The notes beneath the pieces are model-generated. The model had not been told where the DNA came from. It saw nothing but the letters and a program-made list of their open reading frames with translations, and did no database searches. 64,000 bases of DNA from Salinisphaera dokdonensis (GTDB taxonomy: Bacteria; Pseudomonadota; Gammaproteobacteria; Nevskiales; Salinisphaeraceae). The stretch lies in the NCBI RefSeq assembly GCF_040361215.1, contig NZ_APND01000001.1, positions 806,001 to 870,000 of the forward strand, read 5' to 3'. Shown here in pieces: positions 16,082 to 24,565 of this stretch (position 1 is the first letter of the stretch; the number at the start of each line of letters is the position of its first letter). The position numbers and the translations under genes were made by a program.

Positions 16082-17260
16082 ATGAAAGCGAAGCTTATTA
16101 GAGCAGCAGGCATGATACCGAAGCCGCCGGAGGACGTCGCCACGATTACCGACTCGGCGACCCTCGCCACCTTCTGTGATCGCATGCGCGAGCGCGACTG
16201 GATCGTTGTCGATACCGAGTTTCTGCGCGAATCCACCTACTACCCGAAGCTGTGCCTCGTACAGATCGCCGACGCCGATGAAGTCGGCCTCATCGACGTG
16301 CTAGCGATCGACGACCTCGCGCCGCTGGCCACCCTGCTCGGCGACCCGGCCATTCTCAAGGTGTTCCACTCCGCTGAGCAGGATCTGGAAGTGCTGTACC
16401 AGCGTTTCGGGGTCATGCCGGCGCCGCTTTTCGACACCCAGGTCGCGGCCGCCCTGGTCGGCCTAGACGATCAGATGGGCTATGCGCGCCTGATCAAGGC
16501 ATTGCTCGACGTGGATCTGGCCAAGAGCCATACCCGGACGGACTGGAGCAAACGCCCACTGCCTCCCGGCGCGCTCGACTATGCTGCCGACGACGTCCGC
16601 TATCTCGCCGTGGCCTATCACGCGATCGGGCAGATGCTGGCCGAGCGGAGCCGCGAGGACTGGCTAGTCGAGGATTTCGAACGTCTGGTGGAACCCAGGC
16701 GGTTCGACGTCGATCCCGGCCAGGCTTGGCGGCGCATCAAGAGCTGGCACAAGCTCGATGTGGGCCAGCAACAAGCGCTGGCAGCCCTCACCGACTGGCG
16801 GGAACGCGAAGCCATGGGCGCCGACCGGCCCCGGCGCTGGATTCTCGGCGACGATGCCGTAGTGGAACTGGCGCGGCGTCGACCGCGCGACGCGGACGGA
16901 CTGGCTGCGATTCGCGCCCTGCCCGGCAAGACCGCGAGCCGGCACGGCGACGCGCTGCTGGAAGCTCTGCGCGTTGCGGGCGAGCGCGAGCCGGCAGCGC
17001 TTGCGCCGCAGCCCGAGCCACCGACCAATGCCGAAAAACGGCGCATCAAGGCCGGCATGGACACGCTCGGCCAGCGCGCCGAGGACTACGGTATCGCCGC
17101 GTCGGCGCTGGCCAGTCGCAAGGAAATCGCAGCCATGGTCGACGGGGCACGCGATGTACGATTGCTGTCCGGCTGGCGGGCCGGGGTTGCAGGCGAGCCG
17201 GTACTTGCGGCCATAAAAAACGCCGAAGCCGCGGACGGCTCCGGCGTACCGGATCAGTAG
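16082..17260 (+). CDS. rnd: Ribonuclease D
   Basis: A 392-residue 3'-5' exoribonuclease that trims tRNA and other stable RNA. The DEDDy exonuclease motifs are present: VVDTEFLRE (Asp44, Glu46), the HSAEQDLEVL region, and YAADDVRYL with its tyrosine and aspartate. One or two HRDC domains follow (about 215-370). ATG 16082 lacks a good Shine-Dalgarno; ATG 16112 is an alternative that removes ten residues before the conserved fold. Its 3' end carries, on the opposite strand, the terminator of adk. Confidence 0.93.
   Translation: MKAKLIRAAGMIPKPPEDVATITDSATLATFCDRMRERDWIVVDTEFLRESTYYPKLCLVQIADADEVGLIDVLAIDDLAPLATLLGDPAILKVFHSAEQDLEVLYQRFGVMPAPLFDTQVAAALVGLDDQMGYARLIKALLDVDLAKSHTRTDWSKRPLPPGALDYAADDVRYLAVAYHAIGQMLAERSREDWLVEDFERLVEPRRFDVDPGQAWRRIKSWHKLDVGQQQALAALTDWREREAMGADRPRRWILGDDAVVELARRRPRDADGLAAIRALPGKTASRHGDALLEALRVAGEREPAALAPQPEPPTNAEKRRIKAGMDTLGQRAEDYGIAASALASRKEIAAMVDGARDVRLLSGWRAGVAGEPVLAAIKNAEAADGSGVPDQ
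17215..17246 (-). terminator. Intrinsic terminator of adk
   Basis: Read on the minus strand, CGCCGGAGCCG-tccg-CGGCTTCGGCG is followed by TTTTTT. It lies 48 bp past the adk stop, inside the last codons of rnd. Confidence 0.85.
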
Positions 17261-17293
17261 CGCAACCGGCGCCTGTTACGGCGCCGAATGCGG

Positions 17294-17851
17294 TCAGCCG
17301 GCCGGCAGCGCGGCCTTGATGCGGGCGTAGATATCGTCGATCTCGCCTACACCGGCGACGGCGGTCAACAGGCCCTTGTCCTCGTAGAACTTCACCAGCG
17401 GCTGGGTCTGTTCCTGGTAGACCTTCAGACGATTGCGAATCGTGTCTTCGTTGTCGTCCGAGCGGCCACGGGCCATCAGGCGCTGCACGATCTCTTCGTT
17501 GTCGACCTTGATGTGCACGACACCCTGCAGCGGGCGGTCCATCTCGGCGAGCAGTTCGTCCAGCGCCTTGGCCTGGTCAAGGCTGCGCGGGAACCCGTCG
17601 AGGATGAAGCCGTTCTCGGTATCGCCTTGCTTGAGACGCTCGCGGATCATGCCGACGACGAGATCATCGGACACCAGTTCCCCGGCATCCATGGCGACCT
17701 TGGCCTGCTTGCCGAGCTCGGTCTGGTTGGCTACCGCACTGCGCAGCAAGTCGCCGGTCGCAATCTGAGGTACGCCGAATTCGGCCACCAGCTTCTCACT
17801 CTGCGTTCCCTTGCCCGAGCCGGGGGCACCCAGCAGCACGATTTTCAGCAT
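17294..17851 (-). CDS. adk: Adenylate kinase (short form)
   Basis: A 185-residue kinase interconverting ATP, AMP and ADP. The P-loop is GAPGSGKGTQ, the AMP site includes IATGDLLRSAV, and the LID region ARGRSDDNEDTIRNRL is the short version without the zinc/beta insertion, which explains the length of 185 rather than about 215. The start MLKIVLLG is at 17851; the open frame continues upstream but without conserved sequence. It is divergent from the PPi-phosphofructokinase gene across 186 bp. Confidence 0.95.
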   Translation of the reverse strand: MLKIVLLGAPGSGKGTQSEKLVAEFGVPQIATGDLLRSAVANQTELGKQAKVAMDAGELVSDDLVVGMIRERLKQGDTENGFILDGFPRSLDQAKALDELLAEMDRPLQGVVHIKVDNEEIVQRLMARGRSDDNEDTIRNRLKVYQEQTQPLVKFYEDKGLLTAVAGVGEIDDIYARIKAALPAG

Positions 17852-18037
17852 GATCTCTCCGCGAACGGCTAATGACGTTATTAAAATCGGGTGTTTCAGC
17901 GTCGCTGCGCGCAGGCCACCCATGGGCGCGCGCAAGCGAACGCTCGACGTTAATGATTCCCATAAGGCAAGTCAATTTTCGAGACCCGCCCGTCTGACGT
18001 ATCCTTTGCCCCCATCTGATCAGCCCAGGATGGATCC

Positions 18038-19300
18038 ATGACCGTGAAGAATGCCTTTTATGCCCAGAGCGGCGGCGTGACTGCCGTCATCAACGCCTCC
18101 GCTGCCGGCGTGATCGAAGCCGCGCGCGAACACGGCGACAAGATCGGCAAGGTGTACGCCGGGCGGGACGGCATCGTCGGCGCCCTGACCGAGGATCTGA
18201 TCGATACCAGTGAAGAATCCGCCGGCGCCATCGCCGCGCTCAAGCACACGCCGGCCGGCGCCTTTGGCAGCGCCCGCTACAAGCTCAAGGGCCTGGAAGA
18301 AAACCGCGAACAGTACGAACGCCTGATCGAGGTCTTCAAGGCCCACAACATCGGCTACTTCTTCTACAACGGCGGCGGCGACTCGGCCGACACCTGCCTC
18401 AAGATCAGTCAGCTCTCGGAAAAGATGGGCTATCCCATTCAGGCGATCCATGTGCCCAAGACCATGGATAACGACCTGCCGCATACGGACTGCTCACCCG
18501 GTTTCGGCAGCGTCGCCAAGTACACGGCCGTGTCCATCCGCGAGGCCGGTTTCGACCTGGCCAGCATGTGCAAGACCTCGACCAAAGTGTTCATCCTGGA
18601 GGTCATGGGCCGCCACGCGGGCTGGACGGCGGCCGCGGGCGGGCTGGCCAGCGAGTCCGAGGGCCAGGACCCGCATGTCCTGCTGTTTCCGGAGATCACC
18701 TTCGACGAGGAGAAATTCCTTGCCAAGGTCGACGACTGCGTGAAGCGCCACGGCTACTGCACCATCGTCGCCTCGGAAGGCGTGCGCAACGCCGACGGCG
18801 AGTTCCTGTCCGACGCGGGCAACACCGATGCCTTCGGCCACAAGCAGCTCGGCGGCATGGCGCCCACACTCGCCGAACTCATCCAGACCAAGCTCGGCCA
18901 CAAGTACCACTACGCGATCGCCGATTATCTGATGCGCGCCGCACGGCATATCGCTTCGCAGACCGACGTCGACCAGGCCTATGCCGTCGGCCGGGCCGCG
19001 GTCGAATACGCGGTCCAGGGCAAGTCTGGAATCATGGTCTCGATCGTGCGCGAATCCGACGAACCCTATGAATGGACGATCGGCGAAGCACCGCTCGATG
19101 AAGTCGCCAACGTCGAAAAGATGATGCCGCGCGAGTTCATCAGCGAGGACGGCTTTCATATCACCGATGCCGCCCGCCGCTACCTCAAGCCACTGATTGC
19201 CGGCGAATCCTATCCGCCTTATGCCGAAGGCCTGCCGCAGTACGCCCGCCTGAAGAACGTGGCGGTCGAGAAGAAACTGTCGGAAGGCTTCGAGGTCTAG
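18038..19300 (+). CDS. pfp: Pyrophosphate-dependent 6-phosphofructokinase
   Basis: A 420-residue PFK. Two residues distinguish PPi from ATP enzymes: the GGDGS loop of ATP enzymes is here NGGGDS (Asp115), and PGTIDND is here PKTMDND (Lys141). Both are the PPi-type states, so it should catalyse the reversible reaction of fructose-6-phosphate with PPi. The start is supported by AGGATGG. Inorganic pyrophosphatase is encoded 99 bp downstream on the same strand, an enzyme competing for the same phosphoryl donor. Confidence 0.92.
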   Translation: MTVKNAFYAQSGGVTAVINASAAGVIEAAREHGDKIGKVYAGRDGIVGALTEDLIDTSEESAGAIAALKHTPAGAFGSARYKLKGLEENREQYERLIEVFKAHNIGYFFYNGGGDSADTCLKISQLSEKMGYPIQAIHVPKTMDNDLPHTDCSPGFGSVAKYTAVSIREAGFDLASMCKTSTKVFILEVMGRHAGWTAAAGGLASESEGQDPHVLLFPEITFDEEKFLAKVDDCVKRHGYCTIVASEGVRNADGEFLSDAGNTDAFGHKQLGGMAPTLAELIQTKLGHKYHYAIADYLMRAARHIASQTDVDQAYAVGRAAVEYAVQGKSGIMVSIVRESDEPYEWTIGEAPLDEVANVEKMMPREFISEDGFHITDAARRYLKPLIAGESYPPYAEGLPQYARLKNVAVEKKLSEGFEV

Positions 19301-19399
19301 CAGACGGCGGCGCACGGCTGGCTACGCGGGCCGCGCGCCTCTTCGGTTACACTGTCGCACCTGAATTCAAGCAATATCCACCATTACAGGGGTTTCGCA

Positions 19400-19933
19400 A
19401 TGGGTTATGAAGCACTCACCCCGGGCAAGAATCCGCCCGAGGAAATCAACGTCATCATCGAGATCGTGGAAGGCTCGAGCTCGGTCAAGTACGAGGTCGA
19501 CAAGGACACGAACTGTCTGATGGTCGATCGCTTCATGAACGTGGCCATGCACTATCCGGCCAACTACGGCTTCGTGCCGAAGACCCTGTACGACGACGGC
19601 GACCCGGTCGACGTGCTGGTACTCACCCCCGAGCCGATCGTGCCGGGCGCGGTGATCAAGTGCCGCCCGGTCGCGGTGCTGGGCACCGAGGACGAGTCCG
19701 GCCTGGACGCCAAGATCCTGTGCGTGCCGACCGACAAGATCAGCACCGACTACTACAAGGACGTGCGCGATCTCGACGACATCGACGATCGTCTGAAGAA
19801 CAAGATCCACCACTTCTTCGAGCACTACAAGGACGAAGAGAAAGGCAAGTGGGTCAAGATCACCGGCTGGGAAGGCGTCGAGAAAGCCAAGGCCGAGATC
19901 ACCAAGTCGATCGAGGCCTACAACAAGGGCTGA
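19400..19933 (+). CDS. ppa: Inorganic pyrophosphatase (family I)
   Basis: A 177-residue soluble pyrophosphatase hydrolysing PPi to phosphate and driving biosynthesis. The signature DDGDPVDVLV provides the Mg2+-binding aspartates, and PANYGFVPKT and YYKDVRDLDD are also conserved. AGGGG precedes the ATG. It probably follows pfp in one transcript or has its own promoter in the 99-bp gap. A strong terminator follows. Confidence 0.96.
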   Translation: MGYEALTPGKNPPEEINVIIEIVEGSSSVKYEVDKDTNCLMVDRFMNVAMHYPANYGFVPKTLYDDGDPVDVLVLTPEPIVPGAVIKCRPVAVLGTEDESGLDAKILCVPTDKISTDYYKDVRDLDDIDDRLKNKIHHFFEHYKDEEKGKWVKITGWEGVEKAKAEITKSIEAYNKG

Positions 19934-19983
19934 ATCGCAGCGATCCGACAGCCGCGGTATAAAACACTGCGGCCCGTCGAAAC

Positions 19984-20020
19984 AAAGCCCCCGCCCGGCG
20001 AACCGGACGGGGGCTTTTAT
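19984..20020. terminator. Intrinsic terminator between convergent ppa and porin genes
   Basis: AAGCCCCCGCCCGG-cgaa-CCGGACGGGGGCTTTT forms a long GC stem with a GNRA-like loop and a T-run on the + strand. On the minus strand the T-run is interrupted (CTTTGTTT), so it may work less well for the porin gene. Confidence 0.85.
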
Positions 20021-20043
20021 ATGCCCGGTGGTTTTACCGGGGC

Positions 20044-21591
20044 CTAGAAGATCACCTGGGCCCGGGCGCTGATGGTGTTGCCATCGTCCGAGCCGGTGAA
20101 GTCGCGATCGGTCGGATCGCCCGCGATCGGCACGCGGTTGTTGGTGTTCCAGTTGATCCAGTTGAGCATGAAGCGGGTGTAGTTGTTGAGATACCAGCTC
20201 ACGCCCAGCGTCGTGCCGTGGCCAGTGCCGCCGGCAAACTGGCCGTTGTTCTCGTAGTCCAGCGCGTCGTAACGGGCCATGACCTGCCAGGCACCCCAAC
20301 CACCGTCGGTGACGGGGTTGTCGATCGTGGGCGCACTCCAGGCACCGTTCTTGGTCGAGTAGCCAAACTGCTCACCGGTCAGCGAGTAGCCGATCTGGGC
20401 CGAGTAGGCATCGTAGTCGGTGTCGTCGCCGGCACGGGTATCGATGGTCCGGCGACCGTATTCGGCGCCGGCCGCGACCGGCCCCGCGAGGCCCGCCAGC
20501 TCGACGCCGTAGCCGGTGCTGGTTTCGGGCTCGTCGATGGTGTCGGAATAGACACGGACGTTGTCGTTGAAGTGGGAGGCAAAGCGCTCGCTGTCGGTCA
20601 GGTCGTCCTGGTTGCCGCGGGCGAAGTCCTCGTAAAAGCCCCAGGCGCCGACGTGCATCATCGCGTTGTCGGTCACGAACGGGTTGAAATGGGCACGCGA
20701 GATCAGCGTGGTGTTGTCCGATTCGGTGTTGCTGTTACCGAGATCGCCCTTGCTCACACCGGCCGACACGTGCCAGTTGTCCTTGCCGTAGAACGCACTG
20801 GTGACGCCAAGGTTGTAGTAGCCGGATTCCGGGATGATCGCGTTGGCGACCGGGTTGCGCTCCAGGAACCAGATGTATTTCGACGAGGTCGCCCCATCGA
20901 GGCTGCGATCGGCGAACTTGTTACCCACATAGACCACACCCTGGCCGAGTGCAAAGTCCTTCTTGGTGGCGATATAGGCATCGCGCACGCCGACGTTCTC
21001 CTCGGCGAAGTCGAACTCGACCTTGTAGAGGATCGGCTCCATGAGCTGGCCCTGGAAACCGATACGCAGGCGCCGGAACTCGCTGCCGTCGATCTCGCGA
21101 TCGGCATAACGGGAACCGTCGGTGGTGGAATAGTCGTACTGCAAACGGCCGAGCGGCTGGAAGGTGAAATCGCCATCGCGGCTGGAGAACTTCGGCGAAC
21201 CGGTTTTCCAGTCGACCTGCACGCTGTTCTGCTTCAGCGTATCGATCTGCTCCTGCATGCTCGCCATGGAGCCGGTCGACGCCTGCGGGCTGGTCGCGCC
21301 GGGGCCCGATTTCGGCTGCTGGCGGCTGTCGACCACGTTGCGACTGCTGTCCTGCGCCGCGCTGTCGGACTGCGAGGCCATGCCGGCATTGCTCGGTGCA
21401 GTGCCCTGCTCGTCGCTCTCGAGGGCCTGGATACGGCCTTCCAGACGTTCGATCTGGGCGGCCTGACGGCGCACCAGATCGGCGAGCTCATCGTTACTGG
21501 TCTGGGCGATCGCGGCCGTGGGCCCATAGACCGCGGCACTCGCGACCACGGCTGTCATCACGCGTGCACGCCATGCGTTTGATGTCTTCAT
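20044..21591 (-). CDS. Phosphate-selective porin O/P-family outer-membrane protein
   Basis: A 515-residue outer-membrane porin. A signal peptide (about 1-30, ending AAIA|QT) is followed by a coiled-coil segment (LVRRQAAQIERLEGRIQALES), a Ser/Gln/Pro-rich linker and a beta-barrel of alternating aromatic strands ending in a C-terminal phenylalanine (RAQVIF), the usual BAM signal. The N-terminal coiled coil suggests trimerisation or cell-wall contact, as in OprO/OprP-type porins. Phosphate or polyphosphate is the likely but unproven solute. The start MKTSNAWR at 21591 gives a proper signal peptide. Confidence 0.87.
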   Translation of the reverse strand: MKTSNAWRARVMTAVVASAAVYGPTAAIAQTSNDELADLVRRQAAQIERLEGRIQALESDEQGTAPSNAGMASQSDSAAQDSSRNVVDSRQQPKSGPGATSPQASTGSMASMQEQIDTLKQNSVQVDWKTGSPKFSSRDGDFTFQPLGRLQYDYSTTDGSRYADREIDGSEFRRLRIGFQGQLMEPILYKVEFDFAEENVGVRDAYIATKKDFALGQGVVYVGNKFADRSLDGATSSKYIWFLERNPVANAIIPESGYYNLGVTSAFYGKDNWHVSAGVSKGDLGNSNTESDNTTLISRAHFNPFVTDNAMMHVGAWGFYEDFARGNQDDLTDSERFASHFNDNVRVYSDTIDEPETSTGYGVELAGLAGPVAAGAEYGRRTIDTRAGDDTDYDAYSAQIGYSLTGEQFGYSTKNGAWSAPTIDNPVTDGGWGAWQVMARYDALDYENNGQFAGGTGHGTTLGVSWYLNNYTRFMLNWINWNTNNRVPIAGDPTDRDFTGSDDGNTISARAQVIF

Positions 21592-21797
21592 GATACTCCC
21601 CTGAACGGTATGTAGCCCCACGCTACGCCGCCATACTACAAAAAATACATAATGCAGTCTCGGGATTTGACTTAACCATCAGTCGAATACGAATACTTTC
21701 TAATGCACGGCCAAAAACCCGCACCGGCATGGCGCAGGCACACGATGCATAGCGAAGGCCGACCCGGGGGTATCTGATCGAGCCTTGCTACTCGCAG

Positions 21798-22313
21798 CTA
21801 GCGTTCGGTCAGCCGCGGCAACAGCTCCTGCAGATTGCAGGGCTTGGTGCGGGCATCGATCTGTGCCGCGATGAGCTTGTCCCAGCCGTCGGCGCAGGCG
21901 CCGGAGGAACCCGGCAGGCAAAAGATGAAGGTCGCCTTGGATACGCCCGCGAGCGCGCGCGATTGCAAGGTCGACGTGCCGATCGACTCGTACGACAGCA
22001 TCCGGAACATCTCGCCAAAGCCGTCGATACGTCGATCGAAAAGCACTTCGAGGGCCTGCGGGGTGACGTCCCGCCCGGTCAGGCCAGTGCCGCCGGTGGT
22101 AATCACCACATCGGGCCTGTCGTCGGCGATCCAGCGCGCGACACGGGCGCGGATCTCGTGCACGTCGTCGGCACAGATCGCCTTTTCGTGCAGCACATGG
22201 CCGGCGGCTTCCAGGCGATCGACAAGTACCCGGCCCGACTTGTCGTCGGCTTCGGTACGCGTGTCGGATACGGTGAGTACCGCGATATGCAGAGCTGCGA
22301 AGGCGTCGCTCAT
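21798..22313 (-). CDS. moaB: Molybdenum cofactor biosynthesis protein MoaB
   Basis: A 171-residue MoaB/Mog-fold protein that adenylylates molybdopterin or acts as its paralogue. The fold motifs are TVSDTRTEADDKSG, the nucleotide loop TTGGTGLTGRD and PGSSGACADGWDKLI. No other molybdenum cofactor genes are near. The Shine-Dalgarno is weak. A gap of 208 bp separates it from the divergent SDR gene. Confidence 0.93.
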   Translation of the reverse strand: MSDAFAALHIAVLTVSDTRTEADDKSGRVLVDRLEAAGHVLHEKAICADDVHEIRARVARWIADDRPDVVITTGGTGLTGRDVTPQALEVLFDRRIDGFGEMFRMLSYESIGTSTLQSRALAGVSKATFIFCLPGSSGACADGWDKLIAAQIDARTKPCNLQELLPRLTER

Positions 22314-22521
22314 GAGAAATTACCGGTCGGCATGCAAAGGCCGCCAAGATGCCACAAACCGGGCTGGCCGCGTGCCGGATCGCGATGCGGGTCGTGCATG
22401 TATTTACGATTACTGAAATGATGCCATCGACTGATGGCAGCATTATCCCGCCGCCCCGCGGCCCGCAACATAAAACAATTGATCGCCGCACTTTAGCCGG
22501 CGACTACGCGAAGGAGAAACC

Positions 22522-23391
22522 GTGACCTATTCCTCTGTCTTCCGTCCCGATCTGTTTGCCGGTCGGCACGTCATCGTCACCGGTGGCGGCAGCGGCATCG
22601 GCCGCTGCACGGCCCACGAGCTGGCGGCACTCGGCGCGCGCGTGGCCCTGATCGGCCGGACCGAGTCCAAGCTCGTCGCGGTGGCCGAAGAAATCGCCGA
22701 AGCCGGCGGCCCGTCAGCGAGCACCCATAGCTGCGATATCCGCGACGAAGAGGCCGTTACGGCAACCGTTGCCGCGGTGCTGGCCGAACACGGCCGTATC
22801 GACGGCCTGGTGAACAACGCCGGCGGCCAGTTCCACGCGCCGCTCAAGCATATCTCGCAGAAAGGCTTCGACACGGTGGTGCGCAACAACCTCACCGGTG
22901 GCTTTCTCATGGCGCGCGAATGCTTCACCCAGTGGATGGAAGACGACGGCGGGTCGGTCGTGAACATCATTGCCGACATGTGGTGTTCGATGCCCGGCAT
23001 GGGCCACTCGGGTGCGGCCCGCGCCGGCATGCTCAGCCTGACCGAAACCGCGGCCGTCGAATGGCAGTACGCGGGCGTGCGCGTGAACGCGGTCGCACCC
23101 GGCTGGATCGCCTCTTCCGGCATGGACACTTACCCCGAAGAGATCAAGCCGATGCTACGCGCGCTGCCGCAGTTCGTGCCGCTCAAGCGCTGGGGCACGG
23201 AATCGGAAGTCTCGGCAGCGATCGTGTTCCTGCTTTCGGAAGCCGCCGGCTTCATCTCCGGCAGCTGTATCCGGGTCGACGGCGCGGTACCCAACGCGCG
23301 CGCCAACTGGCCGATGGCCGACCACGACAAGGCCCCGGCCTATAACGGCTTCCATCTGGCCGAAACACCGCGTCTGCTGCGCGACGACTGA
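22522..23391 (+). CDS. SDR oxidoreductase, trans-2-enoyl-CoA reductase (PECR)-like
   Basis: A 289-residue short-chain dehydrogenase fold with cofactor loop TGGGSGIG (20-27) and NNAGG (98-102). The usual catalytic Tyr-x3-Lys is absent: the segment reads GHSGAARAGM, with Ser163 and Arg167 at those positions. The HSGAARAG stretch is what I recall from peroxisomal trans-2-enoyl-CoA reductases, so an enoyl-CoA reductase role is more likely than alcohol oxidation. GTG start with AAGGAG seven bases upstream. An acyl-CoA dehydrogenase gene follows after 15 bp, supporting an acyl-CoA substrate. Confidence 0.85.
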   Translation: MTYSSVFRPDLFAGRHVIVTGGGSGIGRCTAHELAALGARVALIGRTESKLVAVAEEIAEAGGPSASTHSCDIRDEEAVTATVAAVLAEHGRIDGLVNNAGGQFHAPLKHISQKGFDTVVRNNLTGGFLMARECFTQWMEDDGGSVVNIIADMWCSMPGMGHSGAARAGMLSLTETAAVEWQYAGVRVNAVAPGWIASSGMDTYPEEIKPMLRALPQFVPLKRWGTESEVSAAIVFLLSEAAGFISGSCIRVDGAVPNARANWPMADHDKAPAYNGFHLAETPRLLRDD

Positions 23392-23406
23392 ACAGGACGG
23401 TCGACC

Positions 23407-24552
23407 ATGATCGAAACGCATCCGGCCTATACCGAGGCCCACGCGCTCTATCGCGACACCTTGCGGCGCTGGGTGGCCGAAGAGATCGCCCCCCATGTCG
23501 ACGAATGGGACGAAGCCGGTAGCTTCCCGCGCGAGCTCTACCAACGCGCCGCCGATATCGGCCTGCTCGGGCTCGGTTTTCCGGAACAGTACGGCGGCAT
23601 CGAGTCCGATATGTTCTTCGTGATCATCGGCGCCCAGGAACTGGCGCGAGCCGGCGCCGGCGGCCTGTCCGCCAGCCTGCTCAGCCACAACATCGGCACG
23701 CCGCCGATCGTGAAAGGCGGCAGCGAGGCACTCAGGCAGGCGGTCGTACCGGAGATCCTCGCCGGTCGAAAGATCAGCGCGCTGGCGATCACCGAGCCCG
23801 GTGCCGGCTCCGATGTCGCCAACGTTGCGACTACCGCCGTGCGCGACGGCGATCACTACGTCATCAACGGCGCCAAGACCTTCATCACTTCCGGGATACG
23901 GGCCGACTACGTCACCGTAGCGGTCCGTACCGGCGGCGCGGGCCATGCCGGCGTATCACTGATACTCGTGCCCACCGACGCGCCCGGCTTCTCGCGCACG
24001 CCGCTGGATCGCAAGATGGGCTGGTGGTGTTCGGATACTGCCACGCTCTATTTCGACGACTGTCGCGTGCCTACAGGGCATCTGCTCGGGGTCGAGAATG
24101 AGGGTTTCCGGCTGATCATGAACAACTTCAACAGCGAACGGCTGTGGATGTCCGCCGCCTGCAACGGCTTTGCCCAGGTCTGTCTCGACGAGGCCGCGGC
24201 CTATGCGAGCGAGCGTCGAACCTTCGGCGCGGCGCTGATCAGCCACCAGGCGATCCGTCACAAGCTGGCCGACATGGCGCAGCGTATCCGTGCGACCCAG
24301 GCCTTTCTCGAACAGGTCGCCTGGCGTGTCGAACAGGGCGACAACCCGGTCGCCGATGTCTGCCTGCTCAAGAACCAGGCCACCCAGACCATGGAATTCT
24401 GTGCCCGTGAAGGCGTGCAGATCTTCGGCGGCGCCGGCTACCTGCGCGGCGCCAAGGTCGAGCGCATCTATCGCGAGGTCCGGGTCAACGCCATCGGCGG
24501 CGGCGCCGAGGAGATCATGCGCGACCTTGCGGTGCGTCAGATGGGGCTCTAG
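23407..24552 (+). CDS. Acyl-CoA dehydrogenase family protein
   Basis: A 381-residue flavoprotein of the ACAD family. Visible motifs are ALAITEPGAGSDVANV (FAD and substrate site), the ITSG loop, RRTFGAALISHQAI and QIFGGAGYL. The C-terminal position that holds the catalytic glutamate in medium-chain enzymes (EGTSEI) reads GGGAEEI, as in isovaleryl/long-chain-type members that place the base elsewhere; I could not identify the replacement with confidence. It is co-directional with and 15 bp behind the PECR-like SDR, so both probably act on one branched or unsaturated acyl-CoA. Confidence 0.9.
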   Translation: MIETHPAYTEAHALYRDTLRRWVAEEIAPHVDEWDEAGSFPRELYQRAADIGLLGLGFPEQYGGIESDMFFVIIGAQELARAGAGGLSASLLSHNIGTPPIVKGGSEALRQAVVPEILAGRKISALAITEPGAGSDVANVATTAVRDGDHYVINGAKTFITSGIRADYVTVAVRTGGAGHAGVSLILVPTDAPGFSRTPLDRKMGWWCSDTATLYFDDCRVPTGHLLGVENEGFRLIMNNFNSERLWMSAACNGFAQVCLDEAAAYASERRTFGAALISHQAIRHKLADMAQRIRATQAFLEQVAWRVEQGDNPVADVCLLKNQATQTMEFCAREGVQIFGGAGYLRGAKVERIYREVRVNAIGGGAEEIMRDLAVRQMGL

Positions 24553-24565
24553 CGCCGCACGCAGC

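Noticed and set aside
20218..21582. 454-codon + strand frame opposite the porin gene
   Set aside because: The porin on the minus strand has a signal peptide, coiled coil and C-terminal Phe; the opposite frame has no recognisable domain.
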